Assembly: GCF_022965805.1 (NCBI RefSeq)
Contig: NC_133116.1
Span: 558,001 to 622,000 of the forward strand
From: Primulina eburnea
Taxonomy: Eukaryota > Streptophyta > Magnoliopsida > Lamiales > Gesneriaceae
Reading direction: 5' to 3'
DNA: 64,000 nucleotides
The position numbers and the translations under genes were made by a program. Below the pieces are notes generated by a model, which saw only the letters and a list, made by a program, of their open reading frames with translations, searched no databases and had not been told where the DNA came from. Shown here piece by piece: positions 37,544-49,138 of this stretch (positions are counted from its first letter, which is position 1; each line of letters opens with the position of its first letter).

Positions 37544-38199
37544 ATGGAGAGATTTAACAGTTGTTCGTCGACGAGTTCTTCTTCCTCGGACTCGTACGGG
37601 ATCAAGACTCTGCCAGATGGCGAAAAGTCTGAGAGAATTAAAGGCACATGGAGCGCGGAGGAAGACAAGATTTTGACCAGATTGGTGGAGCGCTATGGAG
37701 CCCGAAATTGGTCTTTCATCAGCAAATACATAAAGGGCCGGTCGGGAAAATCTTGCCGGCTGAGGTGGTGCAACCAGCTCAGCCCAGATGTGGAGCACCG
37801 ACCCTTTTCACCCGTGGAGGATGAGACCATCTTGGATGCTCACGAGAAGTACGGGAACCGGTGGGCTACCATCGCACGACTGCTCCCTGGTAGGACTGAT
37901 AATGCTGTTAAGAACCACTGGAATTCAACTTTGAAGAGGAGATGTCTGCAGAAACAGAGCATGGATGAGGCCAATGAAATCGAAAAGAAAACGGTTCTGC
38001 AAGCTACGAGTTTGAGGAGTATGATCCAATGACGTCATTGTCGTTAGCGCCGCCCGGTATGTGCGGCGGCGCTGGGATGACAGAGAGTACGGCAGGGATG
38101 GAAGGTATGCCGGTGGGGTTTTGGGATGTGATTGTTAGGGAGGTGAGGGAGTACGTTTCGTCGCCTTTCCCGGACGCTAATTCCTCCAGATTTCGCTGA
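37544..38199 (+). CDS. R2R3-MYB transcription factor (MYB44/MYB73- or MYB25/MYB109-like), frameshift before C-terminal motif
   Basis: DNA-binding regulator. After a Ser-rich start, R2 (about residues 30-80) contains [20 protein letters not shown] and R3 (about 82-132) contains [20 protein letters not shown] and [14 protein letters not shown], the signature of the intronless subgroup 22/23 MYBs. The open frame stops at 38030-38032 after 162 residues. In a second frame, from about 38000 to a TGA at 38197-38199, the sequence encodes [12 protein letters not shown] and [16 protein letters not shown], motifs these MYBs carry downstream of the repeats. The two frames overlap at about 37990-38025, so one base is missing or two are extra. 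Uncorrected, the protein keeps the MYB repeats but loses its conserved tail. Subgroup assignment is tentative. Confidence 0.88.
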
Positions 38200-38437
38200 T
38201 AAATCACCCTGTTGATTTAAATATTATCATAATTAATATAATTTGGTTGTTAATCCCTTTTATAGGTTGATTAAGTTGTTACTTTTCTGTTAAGATATTG
38301 TGTTGAATCAATAATATTCACATGTAATTTATCAGTTTATTTTATGAAATACTTTGACTCGAATACTTCCAACATATCAGTATTGAAGCCATGTACTTCA
38401 CTTAGTGAGCGATCGATTGTACTCGGCCAAAAATTTA

Positions 38438-38590
38438 GGTGAGATGATCTCATGAGTCATATTTTATGAGACGGATCTTTTATCTGATCAGTTATTAAAA
38501 ATATTACTTTTTATTGTGAATATCGATAGGATTGACCCGTCTCACAGATAAAGAGTCGTGAGATCGTCTCACAAGAAACATACTCTTGTA
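38438..38590. mobile_element. MITE, GTGAGACGGTCTCAC family, copy 2
   Basis: Begins GGTGAGATGATCTCATGAGT and ends GTGAGATCGTCTCACAAG. The interior matches copy 1 (TATTTTATGAGACGGAT; GACCCGTCTCACAGATAAA) in the same orientation. Confidence 0.75.
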
Positions 38591-39805
38591 CTCGCATGAT
38601 TACAGACACTCCATGTTTCATTTTTATTTTTTAAAAAAGTAGCAATGAGTCGAATGTTTAAAAATGTGCGTTGGGATTGATGGATTAGATTTGAAAAAAA
38701 GAATTTGATTTAAAGAAGAATTCGAAAAGATTATATTTAAAATCCATCACAAATTGATTTTTTTTTATATTAAATCAAATCAAAAAAATTTGAAATACAA
38801 GTTACTATCACTCTTACGATGTTATGCACAGAAGAGTGGAGTTTCTTAATTAATTAATAATTTTATAAAATATCTGTAGGTCAAAGTTTAATGTGATGCG
38901 ATAATTGGTGGTTGATGAGAGTGGGGCACCAGACACCATGTCGTTCCCAGGTAGAAAGGGCCCGTTTAATTTCAAAGGGAATTTACGTACTTTATTATCT
39001 GTCGGCATATGAAATCCACGTTTTCATAGATTTGGACATTAAACAAAGCCTACACCACATTCTAAACGTGTGTGAGAAAACATGGACGGTGTTTTTCGCG
39101 ACCCTGTTCTATTCTGCATGCTTGCCAACTACGGAACTACCTTACCTGATTTCAGTTTATATACTATCATCTGGTTAACGATAATGATTATGAAAGTTGG
39201 AGATAAAATATGTGAATTTTTAAAGTGAACTAGATATTGAAGTTATGCGTAAATTATATGAAAAATATTATTGATCTAACTTGATAGATTATTTTCGTAA
39301 AAATTAATTGACATCACAAAGTCGGACCACTAAAGACCTCAATTTTTATTTATAAAAGAGTTAATTCTTTCTTATACGTCTATAAATCTTGATTTATGAA
39401 TATATTCAATCATTTTTACTCTGAGAGTATGACGGAATTGAAGTATACAAATTTTTTTTTAAAAAAAATTCAATGGAAACGAATTATGTACCAAGCTATG
39501 TCGTGTTATGCTAAACTTGAGTGGCATTTGTTAATGTTGTTACAATAAGTAAAGTGATTGGACTGATTGGGCCTTATTGCAGGCAATTGCAATAGAAAAA
39601 TAACCCAATTTGTAATATTGGGCTTTGCCTAACATATGCCCGCAGTTGGATGCTCCAAGCGTTAACTTGGCCCGATGTAGATTTTACCAAATAACATGAG
39701 AACCCCAAGTTTCTATTAATTATACATCTTCCCCAGTGCCCTGGACCAAGGACAGAGTATCATATTATATTCCAAGAATCTGAAACCAAAAGTTCGAAAA
39801 TCCAG
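38591..39805. other. Intergenic spacer
   Basis: AT-rich; probably ends with the promoter of the thioredoxin-like gene. No exon or RNA gene is recognised. Confidence 0.5.
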
Positions 39806-41480
39806 ATGAACTCTCCTCCAAAGCATCCACTTTTCTGCTTAAAATGGCCGTGGGACAATCGTCAGCAAGAAAACAACACCCAAATTTCCAATAAAAGCAC
39901 CTGCTCTGTAGAATCCCCTTGGCTCTTCAATTCACTTAAAAATCTTGGCACCTTTGCCTTCAATTTAATCAATTCTGCCGTGTTACCAGTGACCAACAAT
40001 AACCCTTTTCGTTTGAGCACTTCCATCGGCCAAAACAGAAAGGTTTTGAGCCCTGAAGATCAAGGTGAGGCGGAACAGAGAGCATTTGCCGCTGCTTTAG
40101 CAAGTGGAAAAGAGGCCACAGTTCTTGAGTTTTATTCACCAAAGTGTAGCCTGTGCAATTCCTTGCTCAATTTTGTGATTGAAGTTGAGAACAGGAATAC
40201 TGATTGGCTTAATATTGTCATGGCTGATGCTGAAAATGATAAGTGGTTGCCCGAGGTAATAATCTGTACAGTGCAAATTTCATGGCTTAAGATTCTTTAC
40301 ATTATTAGATGCAAATAAGGAACATGACCTAGTGCGAATTAGTGTATACGGTCCAAAAAAATTACCCCTTTTTTTTAGGAACAGCCACCTCTGGCAACGT
40401 CATGTTTTGTACCTCTAGAATGCGGTAACTGTTGGTTAGCTAAATATTTGGTGTTGGAGTTCAGGTCAACCGAAACGAATATTCAGCTGCTTTTTCTGAT
40501 AGCTTGTAGGAAAAAGGATCCTTGTGTTAATGTATTATGATGATAGAGTCCATAACCAAGGAACAAAAGTGCCGATCACCAGAGGTGAAACTGATTTAGG
40601 CACTATCTCCTCTAACTTCGATCCCATATATAATTTTTAGTTTTTTATATGTAGGTGCTTATTTGCATCTGAAATTTGTGGAATTGTTTTCTTTACTGTT
40701 TTGGTTTGAGAAGGTGAAGGTAGTGTTGCCAACGAGAATGGCTGTTAACTTTTAAGTTGGTTAACCACATAAACAGGGTGTTTCCTCTTATTCTATACCT
40801 AATTGGTTATACCTTGTGAAATTCGTCCAAAACGATGACAGCACTATCTTAAACAACTAAATTAGTGTATTTGTGGTCATCGAGGAGTAATAATTCTGTG
40901 GTGGATTGGTATTGGTTTTTGAAACCTATTAGGTCTCTCAATGTTTGCCTATTCTCTGATGCATAAGGGAGTGCCATTCCTTGGCTAATTGTTTCTAAAA
41001 CATGAAAAACAGATGTCCCTATGCTTGAACATCCAGCACATGCAAAAATAACTAACGAAAGTCTTTTCAGTAACCAAAATGTGGGTGCCAAGGTTATTTA
41101 CCATCTGACTATCGATCATTAAGGGGTGAAACATAATAATTTGAATGCTATTTTTCTAACCCTTAACAAATGATATTCTGGGATGTATTTTCTAAGAAGA
41201 TGAATTTTCTCTGTGGAATGATATTTTGCAACATAATTTATTATTTTCCGAGTTCGTTAGCATTTTTTTGGCTTCCTTGGCTAGAGTTTTTAACCTCCTT
41301 TCTTCTATCAGGAATTATTGATTTATTATTTTGTGAATAGAATCGACCTTTGCTTATCAAGAAATTTCTTTACTGTTCATATTGTTTAGTCTGTTTTATA
41401 TTATCTAATCACTGGCGGAGCCAGCTCAGGCCCAGTGTGGGCTTGTGCCTACACTGGGCCAAATTTTTTTTTTATATGTT

Positions 41481-41535
<55 letters not shown>

Positions 41536-42174
41536 TTATGTCTAAATTTTTAATTTGTGTAAGTTATTATTATATGTTTAGCTGTCTATACTGATCCAAT
41601 TTTTTTTTTAATATTTTGTAAACCCAAATTTTAGACTCCATTTTTTACATGTTATTAGTATCCAAATATATACTCTATAGCCTCCTTAATGTGTTTTCTC
41701 TTCTCGAGACATGAACGTCATATACTTTGATTAACAATCATTCAAATTCATTTTAATTATTGCTTTCATCTTTCATAATCTCTAAAAAATCCAAAATGTT
41801 ACCAAATTTTAGGTTCGTTTTTTCGTTCAATGTTTGTCGATCATTCAATTGTTTTCAATGCTACTAGCTGTGCGTAATTTGTGTTCAAACTTTATGACAC
41901 ATTATTTTTAGATGTCGATTAATCATTGTTTTTTTTTCTTTATTAATTATAATATATTGTTGCCTACACTGAACCAAGATCCTGGCTCTTGATACTCTTT
42001 TGTGTTCTCTTCATGCAGCTGCTCCACTATGACATCAAGTACGTCCCATGCTTTGTCTTACTAGACGAACATGGGAATGCACTTGCAAAAACTGGTGTCC
42101 CCAACAGTAGATACCACGTGATTGCAGGTGTTTCCCATCTTCTCAAAATGAAACGTCCTGATCACAATCATTAA
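39806..42174 (+). CDS. Thioredoxin-fold protein with CSLC motif, likely plastidic
   Basis: Two exons, 39806-40255 and 42019-42174, join in phase (GAG|CTG) to 201 residues. The first about 80 residues are rich in Ser, Asn and Lys and resemble an organelle transit peptide. The fold follows: [20 protein letters not shown] with a CxxC motif at 114-117 in place of WCGPC, then [14 protein letters not shown], and in exon 2 [19 protein letters not shown], which includes the cis-Pro-like segment of thioredoxins, and [13 protein letters not shown]. Such proteins usually act as thiol-disulfide oxidoreductases, but the atypical CSLC site and the lack of the Trp before it make redox activity uncertain. 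The 1.76-kb intron holds a transposon remnant. No lesions are seen. Confidence 0.82.
41410..41990. mobile_element. Old terminal-inverted-repeat element in the thioredoxin-gene intron
   Basis: The left end CTGGCGGAGCCAGCTCAGGC continues into CCAGTGTGGGC. The right end reads, on the complement, AAGAGCCAGGATCTTGGTTC and then AGTGTAGGC. The ends match imperfectly over about 28 bases. The interior is AT-rich and includes a TA run (41485-41531). No coding sequence is left. Confidence 0.5.
41485..41531. repeat. (TA)n microsatellite, about 47 bp
   Basis: Pure TA run inside the intronic transposon remnant. Confidence 0.9.
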
Positions 42175-42830
42175 AATCGAAGCCTTTTTATATCAGATTA
42201 ACATTGATCTGGCAGCAGAACTCAGGAAATACTAGAATTTGCTTTTGATGTCAGAAGATGGATACTTCCCAAGTTCAGCTGCTGAACGACTGTGAATCAT
42301 ATCTATGTTCATCCTTTACGTTTGTTTGGTCTCTGAAAATTCTCATCTTCCGCTGGGTTCTCAACTTTCACCAACCTTCTGTTAAACTGGTATGGAAGTG
42401 ATGGAAGAATTGTTTCGTGTCACGAGACTCGTAGCTGCAGTTTATATTATTTTTCTGGGGATATGTCAAATGTTCTCTTTATTGTTGTCGAATGTGTTTA
42501 TGCAGATAGCACAGAATTCTGATATGTACGGCTGCAAGATAATGAGGAGATAACTATAAAATTTTATCGATCAAAGTTACAAACAATGCTATCTGTTGAG
42601 CAAATCACTCATATATATTACAACATAGATATTCAGTGTTTTATTGGCGTTCATAAATTTTAACAGAGTTACGTCAGAAAGAATACATGCTGTTACCTTC
42701 AATATCAGGGTAGCAACATCGTTCGAGCCTAAAAATTTGTTCACATCCAGTGGAATTTCTATCAAATTTACAAGGGGGAATCTGAATATAATGATCAGGA
42801 AAACAGACTAATAACTATCTGCAGGACTTA
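42175..42830. other. 3' UTRs of convergent genes
   Basis: The 656 bases between the convergent thioredoxin-like and MAPKKK stop codons must hold both 3' UTRs. Nothing else is seen. Confidence 0.5.
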
Positions 42831-45800
42831 TTATTTTTTTCTTTCTGCCATTTTTGGTATTAGATGACTGAGGTTTCTCTTCCATGGTAAGCCAGATACG
42901 CTGTTGATCCCAGCTCTAAAAAGCGAATTATTTAGTATGTTTGAAGGGCTTGAAATATTTGAACCACGATTTAGGTCCGGTGAAGATATACCAGGAAGGG
43001 CTTCAAGCGTTGAACAAGGAGACTGATGAGATGTTACTCCATTTTCTAAGGTGTCCGTGAGACGGTTTTGGTCACCAAAACTGTAATCAGATTTCAATTC
43101 AAGAAAACCGCGTTATTCAACTGTCTGTAAACAAAATGGCAGGATGAAACATACCAGTTAGATGGCAGTTTCCCTTGCTGGATCATTGGAGCCGATGATG
43201 GCTGTAACGCATCCTTGTTCCGTCTAGTCCAGCCACTTGGACTCTGTATTTCCTGGATGTACTGTCTACTTTAAGATTTTGAGTTTCGGACAAAAGAGAT
43301 AAGTAATAAAGGGAAATTTCAACAAGAAATTGCTATTTCATATCCAGGTTTTGAATCCATTATTTAGCTTGTGGGTGTGAATCTTACAGGCACTTTCATC
43401 CGTGAAAATTCTTGAGGAAACTCTCCAACATTATTCTGATCCTGGGAGCTTCTTAAGAAAGGATGCTCGAGCAGCTTAACAGCCGATGGCCGATTTTCAG
43501 GTTTTCTCTGAAAACACCATTGCAGGAAATCCTTCCCTTCTGCAGACAATGTTTCCGGAATGGGTGGTACTCTGTTCAATACATTGAACATTGCTTGTAC
43601 CTGCCACCAAACGTATGTCACAACTCAAGGCTCGAATATTCATAACCTTACCTTCAACAGCATATCTAAACGATCACAAGTAGTGATCCACAACGTGAAC
43701 AGTTTTTTTTTTTTTTTTTTTGCACAAGAAAATATCAAAACTTGTTTGATATTGTCTGTCATGAGTCACATTGACTCACGAAAAATTGTGGAGTAAGAAA
43801 TAAGTTTGGGAAATTTTCCAATTTAATAGTCTATTAGGAACATTTAACTTATAACTTCGGTCTTGAATCTACGCGAAAGGGTAGTCCAATGGAGATTTAC
43901 TGTCGAGAAGAATATCCCGACTGTACCTAGACGAGTCTTTCTAGCGTGCTTATATCCTCACTCACACAGTACCCTAAGAAACTTCTCAAGAGGTCACTCA
44001 TATCAGAATTGTCCCAAGTCAGTCACGTTCAACTTTGAAGTTCTTATATGAAAGAGCTTCCAAAAAAAGATGTATTTTCTTGATATGAGCAGTACTTATC
44101 AAATTTTTTAAGTTCTCCTCAACTGTACAGTCTCATAACTGCACAGTCTTTGAATCTCTCTCATTTCGATACAAAATCGGTTCATCTGTGTTCTCTACGC
44201 TGAGAAGCTTTCCAGAAGCTGATCATTGTCTATGCAACATCTTGGCACCGATGATCATTCATCGTCCTCTTCGGCCCCGGGCGCCACACAAAGTGTGAAG
44301 CTTTTCACTATTTATGATCTATTATCCAAAAGATTGGGGATATTAGAGAGGATATACACCATATGATTAAAGTAGGGTGAATGAAATGAAGTATGATATC
44401 AGGAGTCTTATGCAATAGAAGTGCGAGATTAAAAGGAAAATGTTATAAGACTATTGTTCGACCAGCTATGCTTTATGGCTCGGAGTGTCGGGCCACTACA
44501 ACACTACATATGCTTAAGATGACGGTAACATATATGCGTATGTTAAGATGGATGTATGACAAAACGCACAAGGATATAATTAGGAATGAAAGAATTATGA
44601 GCTATTTAGGTGTAGTCTCCATACAGGATAATTATAGGGAGAGACATATAATATGATTTGGTCATTTGAAGAAGATACCACACACGGTCCCAATCCGACA
44701 TATCTTGGATAGACATGTTAATGGAATGAATAGAAGGAATGGTAGACAATTGAAAACTTGGATAAATGTGGTTAAAGGAGATATCTTAGATCTTGGTTTG
44801 AGAGATGACATTCTAATATCGACGTAGCCGACTACGCAATTAGCGAGAACGTGCTTTGATGACGATAATGAATAAACTAGTAGTCTGGGTGATTCGACAA
44901 CTCGAGATGACATGTGGAAAAATCATTTACTCGGGATTACGGCCTAATAGTTTCTTACGTGCAGATCGTGGTGATTCAACTACTTACGCCATTATGTTCA
45001 CTCCAAGGAGGTTTTCCTGACAGCATTTCTATGACTGTACAACCAATGCTCCATATGTCCACTCCGTAGGCCAGTTCCGGATTAGCATCTTTTCGCATCA
45101 CAGCCTGTAGTACCTGTGAGACACATTTCGACAAATATTTGGAAATTTAGGTCAGCAAGAAGGCAGTGAAAGTATCCGAACAGGACTTGAGATACCTCTG
45201 GAGCCATCCAATGTGGGGTACCCTTCAACGAAAGCTCTATATGATGCCCTGTAAGCTAGAAGAACGAACAAGAACGACAAACAGGTCAGTAAAATTCATT
45301 TAGAAGCTTGAAAACAACTTAAATTATAAGTTATGAAGCTTACGTGTTTTGCTAATCCAAAATCAGCAAGCTTGACAACACCAGATGCATCCACTAGTAA
45401 GTTTGCCCCTTTAATGTCCCTGTTTTAATCATATAGAAACTTCAAGATTAATATTAAAAAAAAAACATTATTTCAATAATCAGAAACGTTCATGCCCGAC
45501 TCCTAAACTGACCGTCACCTGTGTATGGTCTTTGTGCCATGCAAGTAAGCCAACCCTGAAAGAATGTGACGGGTGAAATTTCGAACAATATTTTCAGTCA
45601 TAGCCCCACAATGTTCACGAACATATTTATTAATCGATCCTGGGTGAACGTACTCCAAATATATGCACAATCGATCATCAATCTACAGAAATTACATCTT
45701 CTGGGTCAATTTGTTTGTTGAGTTTCACTAACTATAGACATCAAGAACCGATATTTGCTTACAATTTCGGACCCGTAGTATTGGACTATGTTTGGATGCT

Positions 45801-47467
45801 TCAACTCCCTGAGAAATTTGATCTCCTGATTTCGAGAAACAGATCAGATTATATATATAAAATCTGTCGTAAATATGTCTAATAGTAAGAGGATGATCTC
45901 AGAACCTGCTCCAACTGCCTCACAGATTCTGCACATTTAGGGTCATCTGGAATAATCTCAACTTCTTTCACCGCACATGTCGCTCCAGTTTCACTATGTA
46001 AACAAAGCCAAACAAACGTAAAGCAAGTATAATCAAAATACCACAGTTAGACAAACCCATTTATATTTTTTTACTCATACCAGTGAGTTGCAACATAAAC
46101 ACTCCCATATGTCCCCCGTCCTATGAGTCGTCCCCTCTGCCACGGCCCTTTACCTGACAAGCAATCTGACTTGTTTGTGCTATGTCGAGTAGAAGGTGAT
46201 GGCCTTGATATTGCTGGTGGACGAGGCAAAGGATAAACTTTGGCGTTATTATGCGAATGAAGACGACTTCTCAAGTTCTCGGCTTCAGATGAGCTTTGGA
46301 ATGGAGAGTAGTCGGGGGTTGCAGATATTCTGTCTGAAGTGGAACCCTCTAATTTTAAAGCTGATGAGACATGAAAGGAGGGTTGGAAAAGATCCACGGT
46401 TTTATATCTTTGTGGGCTTAGTATGGGACTAGAGTAACCGCTGCTCGGAGCACTTCTTGCCGGCAATTGTATTCGGAGTTCGTTTTGTGTAGAATCGACA
46501 TTTAGTTGTTGAGGCAACCCTCTTCGACGAGAAGTTGGATATACACATGATCTTCTTACAGCAATATCATCTGTGCTTTTTCCCAGATTTCGATGCAAAT
46601 TATTTCTGCAAGATGTACACTGATAATTTTTATGATGTTTCCTTTTATAATTGATGAAATTTTGAGGCTTAACAGCTTGAGAACTCGTAATTATGAATCC
46701 TTAGTTCACTCTTCATTTTCTCCCCTATGCATGTACCAAATATACTGTTCTTTCTTAGAGGCATGGTGGGTCTACAACAGTCCCCTCAAAATACCTTGCT
46801 TTCTTCGCCTTTGGTTGGGAACAAATGATATGATCATATTCTCATCGGACTAGAATCAAAGATTTAATTCCTTGTTTGTAGTGTTTATTTTAGTAAAATT
46901 GATATTTATCTGAAGCTCATTTCCATATTAAATAGCTAAAAATCATTATAGTTTCACCTTCCTCTAAAGCTCCAAATCAAGAATCAATTTAATATAATAA
47001 CCACCGTAATGTTTGTGCTAGTAGAAGCAACGTCAAAGACATCCCAATCTCTAAATATCATGCAAATATTCATCAAAATCATTCACTGAAAAAAAGTCAA
47101 ACCTGGCAGCTGAAGAGCCATGCAAACTGTCGTTCTGCTTAGACTGAAAAGTCACTCCAGGAAGGGGAAGCGGTTGCGGGACGGCTGTGTTGGACCAGTG
47201 ACCGCCTCCGCGGGGCGTCTGTGGCACCGACTCTGAGTCAGGAGAAACGGGCCACGACTGTGAGCCATCTAGACTGCTCCTCCCCTGACCCACTTCATCA
47301 TCCGTCAAATATCTCAATTTCCTTTGCCGGGTCAGCTTCTTTTTCTGATCACAACTCCTCGAGTTCATGAAAATATCATTTGAGCTTTTGCTCTTCAATG
47401 ACGGATTTGAAGGAGAAGATGATCATGAAGAAGTAACCGATGAAAATGCACTCCAAGGAGAAGGCAT
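42831..47467 (-). CDS. MAP kinase kinase kinase, YODA/MAPKKK3/MAPKKK5 group; in-frame stop near N-terminus
   Basis: Phosphorylates MAPK kinases in immune and developmental cascades. Eleven minus-strand exons, 47467-47103, 46605-46081, 45993-45906, 45825-45763, 45682-45519, 45419-45344, 45255-45196, 45113-44988, 43600-43388, 43252-43155 and 43080-42831, sum to 2028 bases. The N-terminal Ser-rich region has [14 protein letters not shown] as in MAPKKK5. Kinase landmarks are [17 protein letters not shown] (Gly loop), CAVKEV (ATP Lys), [27 protein letters not shown] and [20 protein letters not shown]. The C-terminal extension is Ser-rich. Codon 15 in frame from the ATG at 47467 is TGA (47425-47423) inside a Ser run; the next in-frame ATG is near 47365. 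The remaining 660 codons are open. A LINE fragment lies in intron 8. A start downstream of the stop is possible. Confidence 0.9.
44333..44945 (+). mobile_element. LINE-type reverse transcriptase 3' fragment, inactive
   Basis: Plus-strand, antisense inside MAPKKK intron 8. It encodes the tail of a plant non-LTR reverse transcriptase: [51 protein letters not shown], then after a shift [14 protein letters not shown] and [15 protein letters not shown]. Two expected Trp codons of the usual GWMKW motif are TGA (about 44378 and 44387). There is no 5' part, poly-A tail or target duplication that I can place. Confidence 0.82.
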
Positions 47468-47937
47468 GGTTACACAGGATTTGAATATTTGATTTCTTGA
47501 ATTAAAGTCTAAAATAGCTAAATCCCATAGGACAACGAAATGTTTGTTGTAGATGGAGTATGGAGAAAAACAAGGTCAAACCCTATATCCTTCATTCTTT
47601 CTTTATATGTATATGTATATGTATCGCTCTTGCTTTACACTCGGTAAACATTTGCAGTCAAAAACACGGACAGAGTTTTGTGAATTCTGAAGTCCAAGTA
47701 TCTTTTTTTTTTGGGGCGCAAATCGAAGTCAATGGTGATTAATTAAAAGATTGTGTGTGTTCTCTTAATGAAATTTCGTTGGAGAGTCTAAGGTTGACAA
47801 AATATTGCCGCGTGGGACTTGCCAGTTGTAGTAATATAAAAAATATAATAAATTATATAAACAGGATAAACTTCATATATTTTCAAACACTAAATAATAT
47901 TATTGAATAATAGATTCCTTATTCTCCAAGGCAGTAC

Positions 47938-47972
<35 letters not shown>

Positions 47973-49138
47973 AACAGCGGTCTTCTCTGAGTTATTTAAA
48001 AAAATTCGATCTTAATTAATGTACATAAGTTTTGGTCAGCTAAACCCAAGCAATCTGCAACTCAGTCTAAATCGTGTGGTCTAAGTACGGACATGAAACA
48101 AATTCAAAGTCCATGCAAGCTGGGATATATATTGGCAAACAAACGAGTTTATTTGGCTATTTTTTTCAATATCTATTATACCATTATAATTTTTAAACAT
48201 ATAAAACGTGATCTATTGGTATGAAATATCGGCAAGAACGAGACTCGAGATTCAAGAGATTCTGTGTGAGAGTCTCATTTGTGTTGTGTGAAACCGTGTA
48301 TCTGAATTGTAAGAAAAAATAAGCACGAGTATAGACATTGTTTGCCACTAATTTTCTTCAACGTGGCAGTAGGATTGAGTCATGGTAACAGAAGTTGGTG
48401 AAGACATGTTGACAAAGGAATGCGGATGAGCAAATTGATTTGAAAATTTCGTCTTCCCTTTTGTTTAAAAATCTTATAATCTTGTATATTTACTCCCCTA
48501 AACAAGACAAAAATTAATTAAACAAACATTGATTTCTTTCAAACATCGTGCTGATTACAAGACGAGTAAACAGCTTAGACACCAGCAAGTAATCGATTTA
48601 AAATCTAGAATTAGATTTCCCATAAAACGAGTCATAGCCAATTCCCTTGTTAATGGCATAATTTAGAACCGTCAAAATAGTTCAGTGCCAGCGGGTAAGT
48701 TGATTGTCACCACCCAAATTTTTGAAATGACCCCCTGATATGTTTTGGCTACATTGTTATCGACAGTGGATACCATTTGCATTGCACGTTCACACCACTT
48801 TTCTTCTAGATATTGGGATATTCGTACATATTCCCATGAAGGGGCATAACAGTTTTGACTTTCTTGAAAAATCTCTTTTACAAAAGAACTCACAAAAAGG
48901 AAATAAAAGTACAACACAATATCCATTTCAACTTTATCATATGTAAATCAGAAGAGCACACAGAACGTGACATCAAGCATAAAACAGCTGGTACAAAATA
49001 CGTGTTACTCTTGCAAATGCATCGTATCAAGCTACGGGTAAAAGTCAAGTAGAAACCATCGTGCAGGTTCACCCACAAACTCGTAACTGAAAGTTCAACA
49101 GTGATACATGGTTTTGTGTACCTGCCTCCATCTTTTTA
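47468..49138. other. Spacer: MAPKKK promoter and serpin 3' flank
   Basis: AT-rich, with a short TA run near 47950-47972. Nothing else is recognised. The divergent order would place the MAPKKK promoter at the left and the serpin 3' UTR at the right end. Confidence 0.5.

Noticed and set aside
48672..48926. 84-residue minus-strand frame downstream of the serpin
   Set aside because: No domain; probably 3' flank of the serpin.
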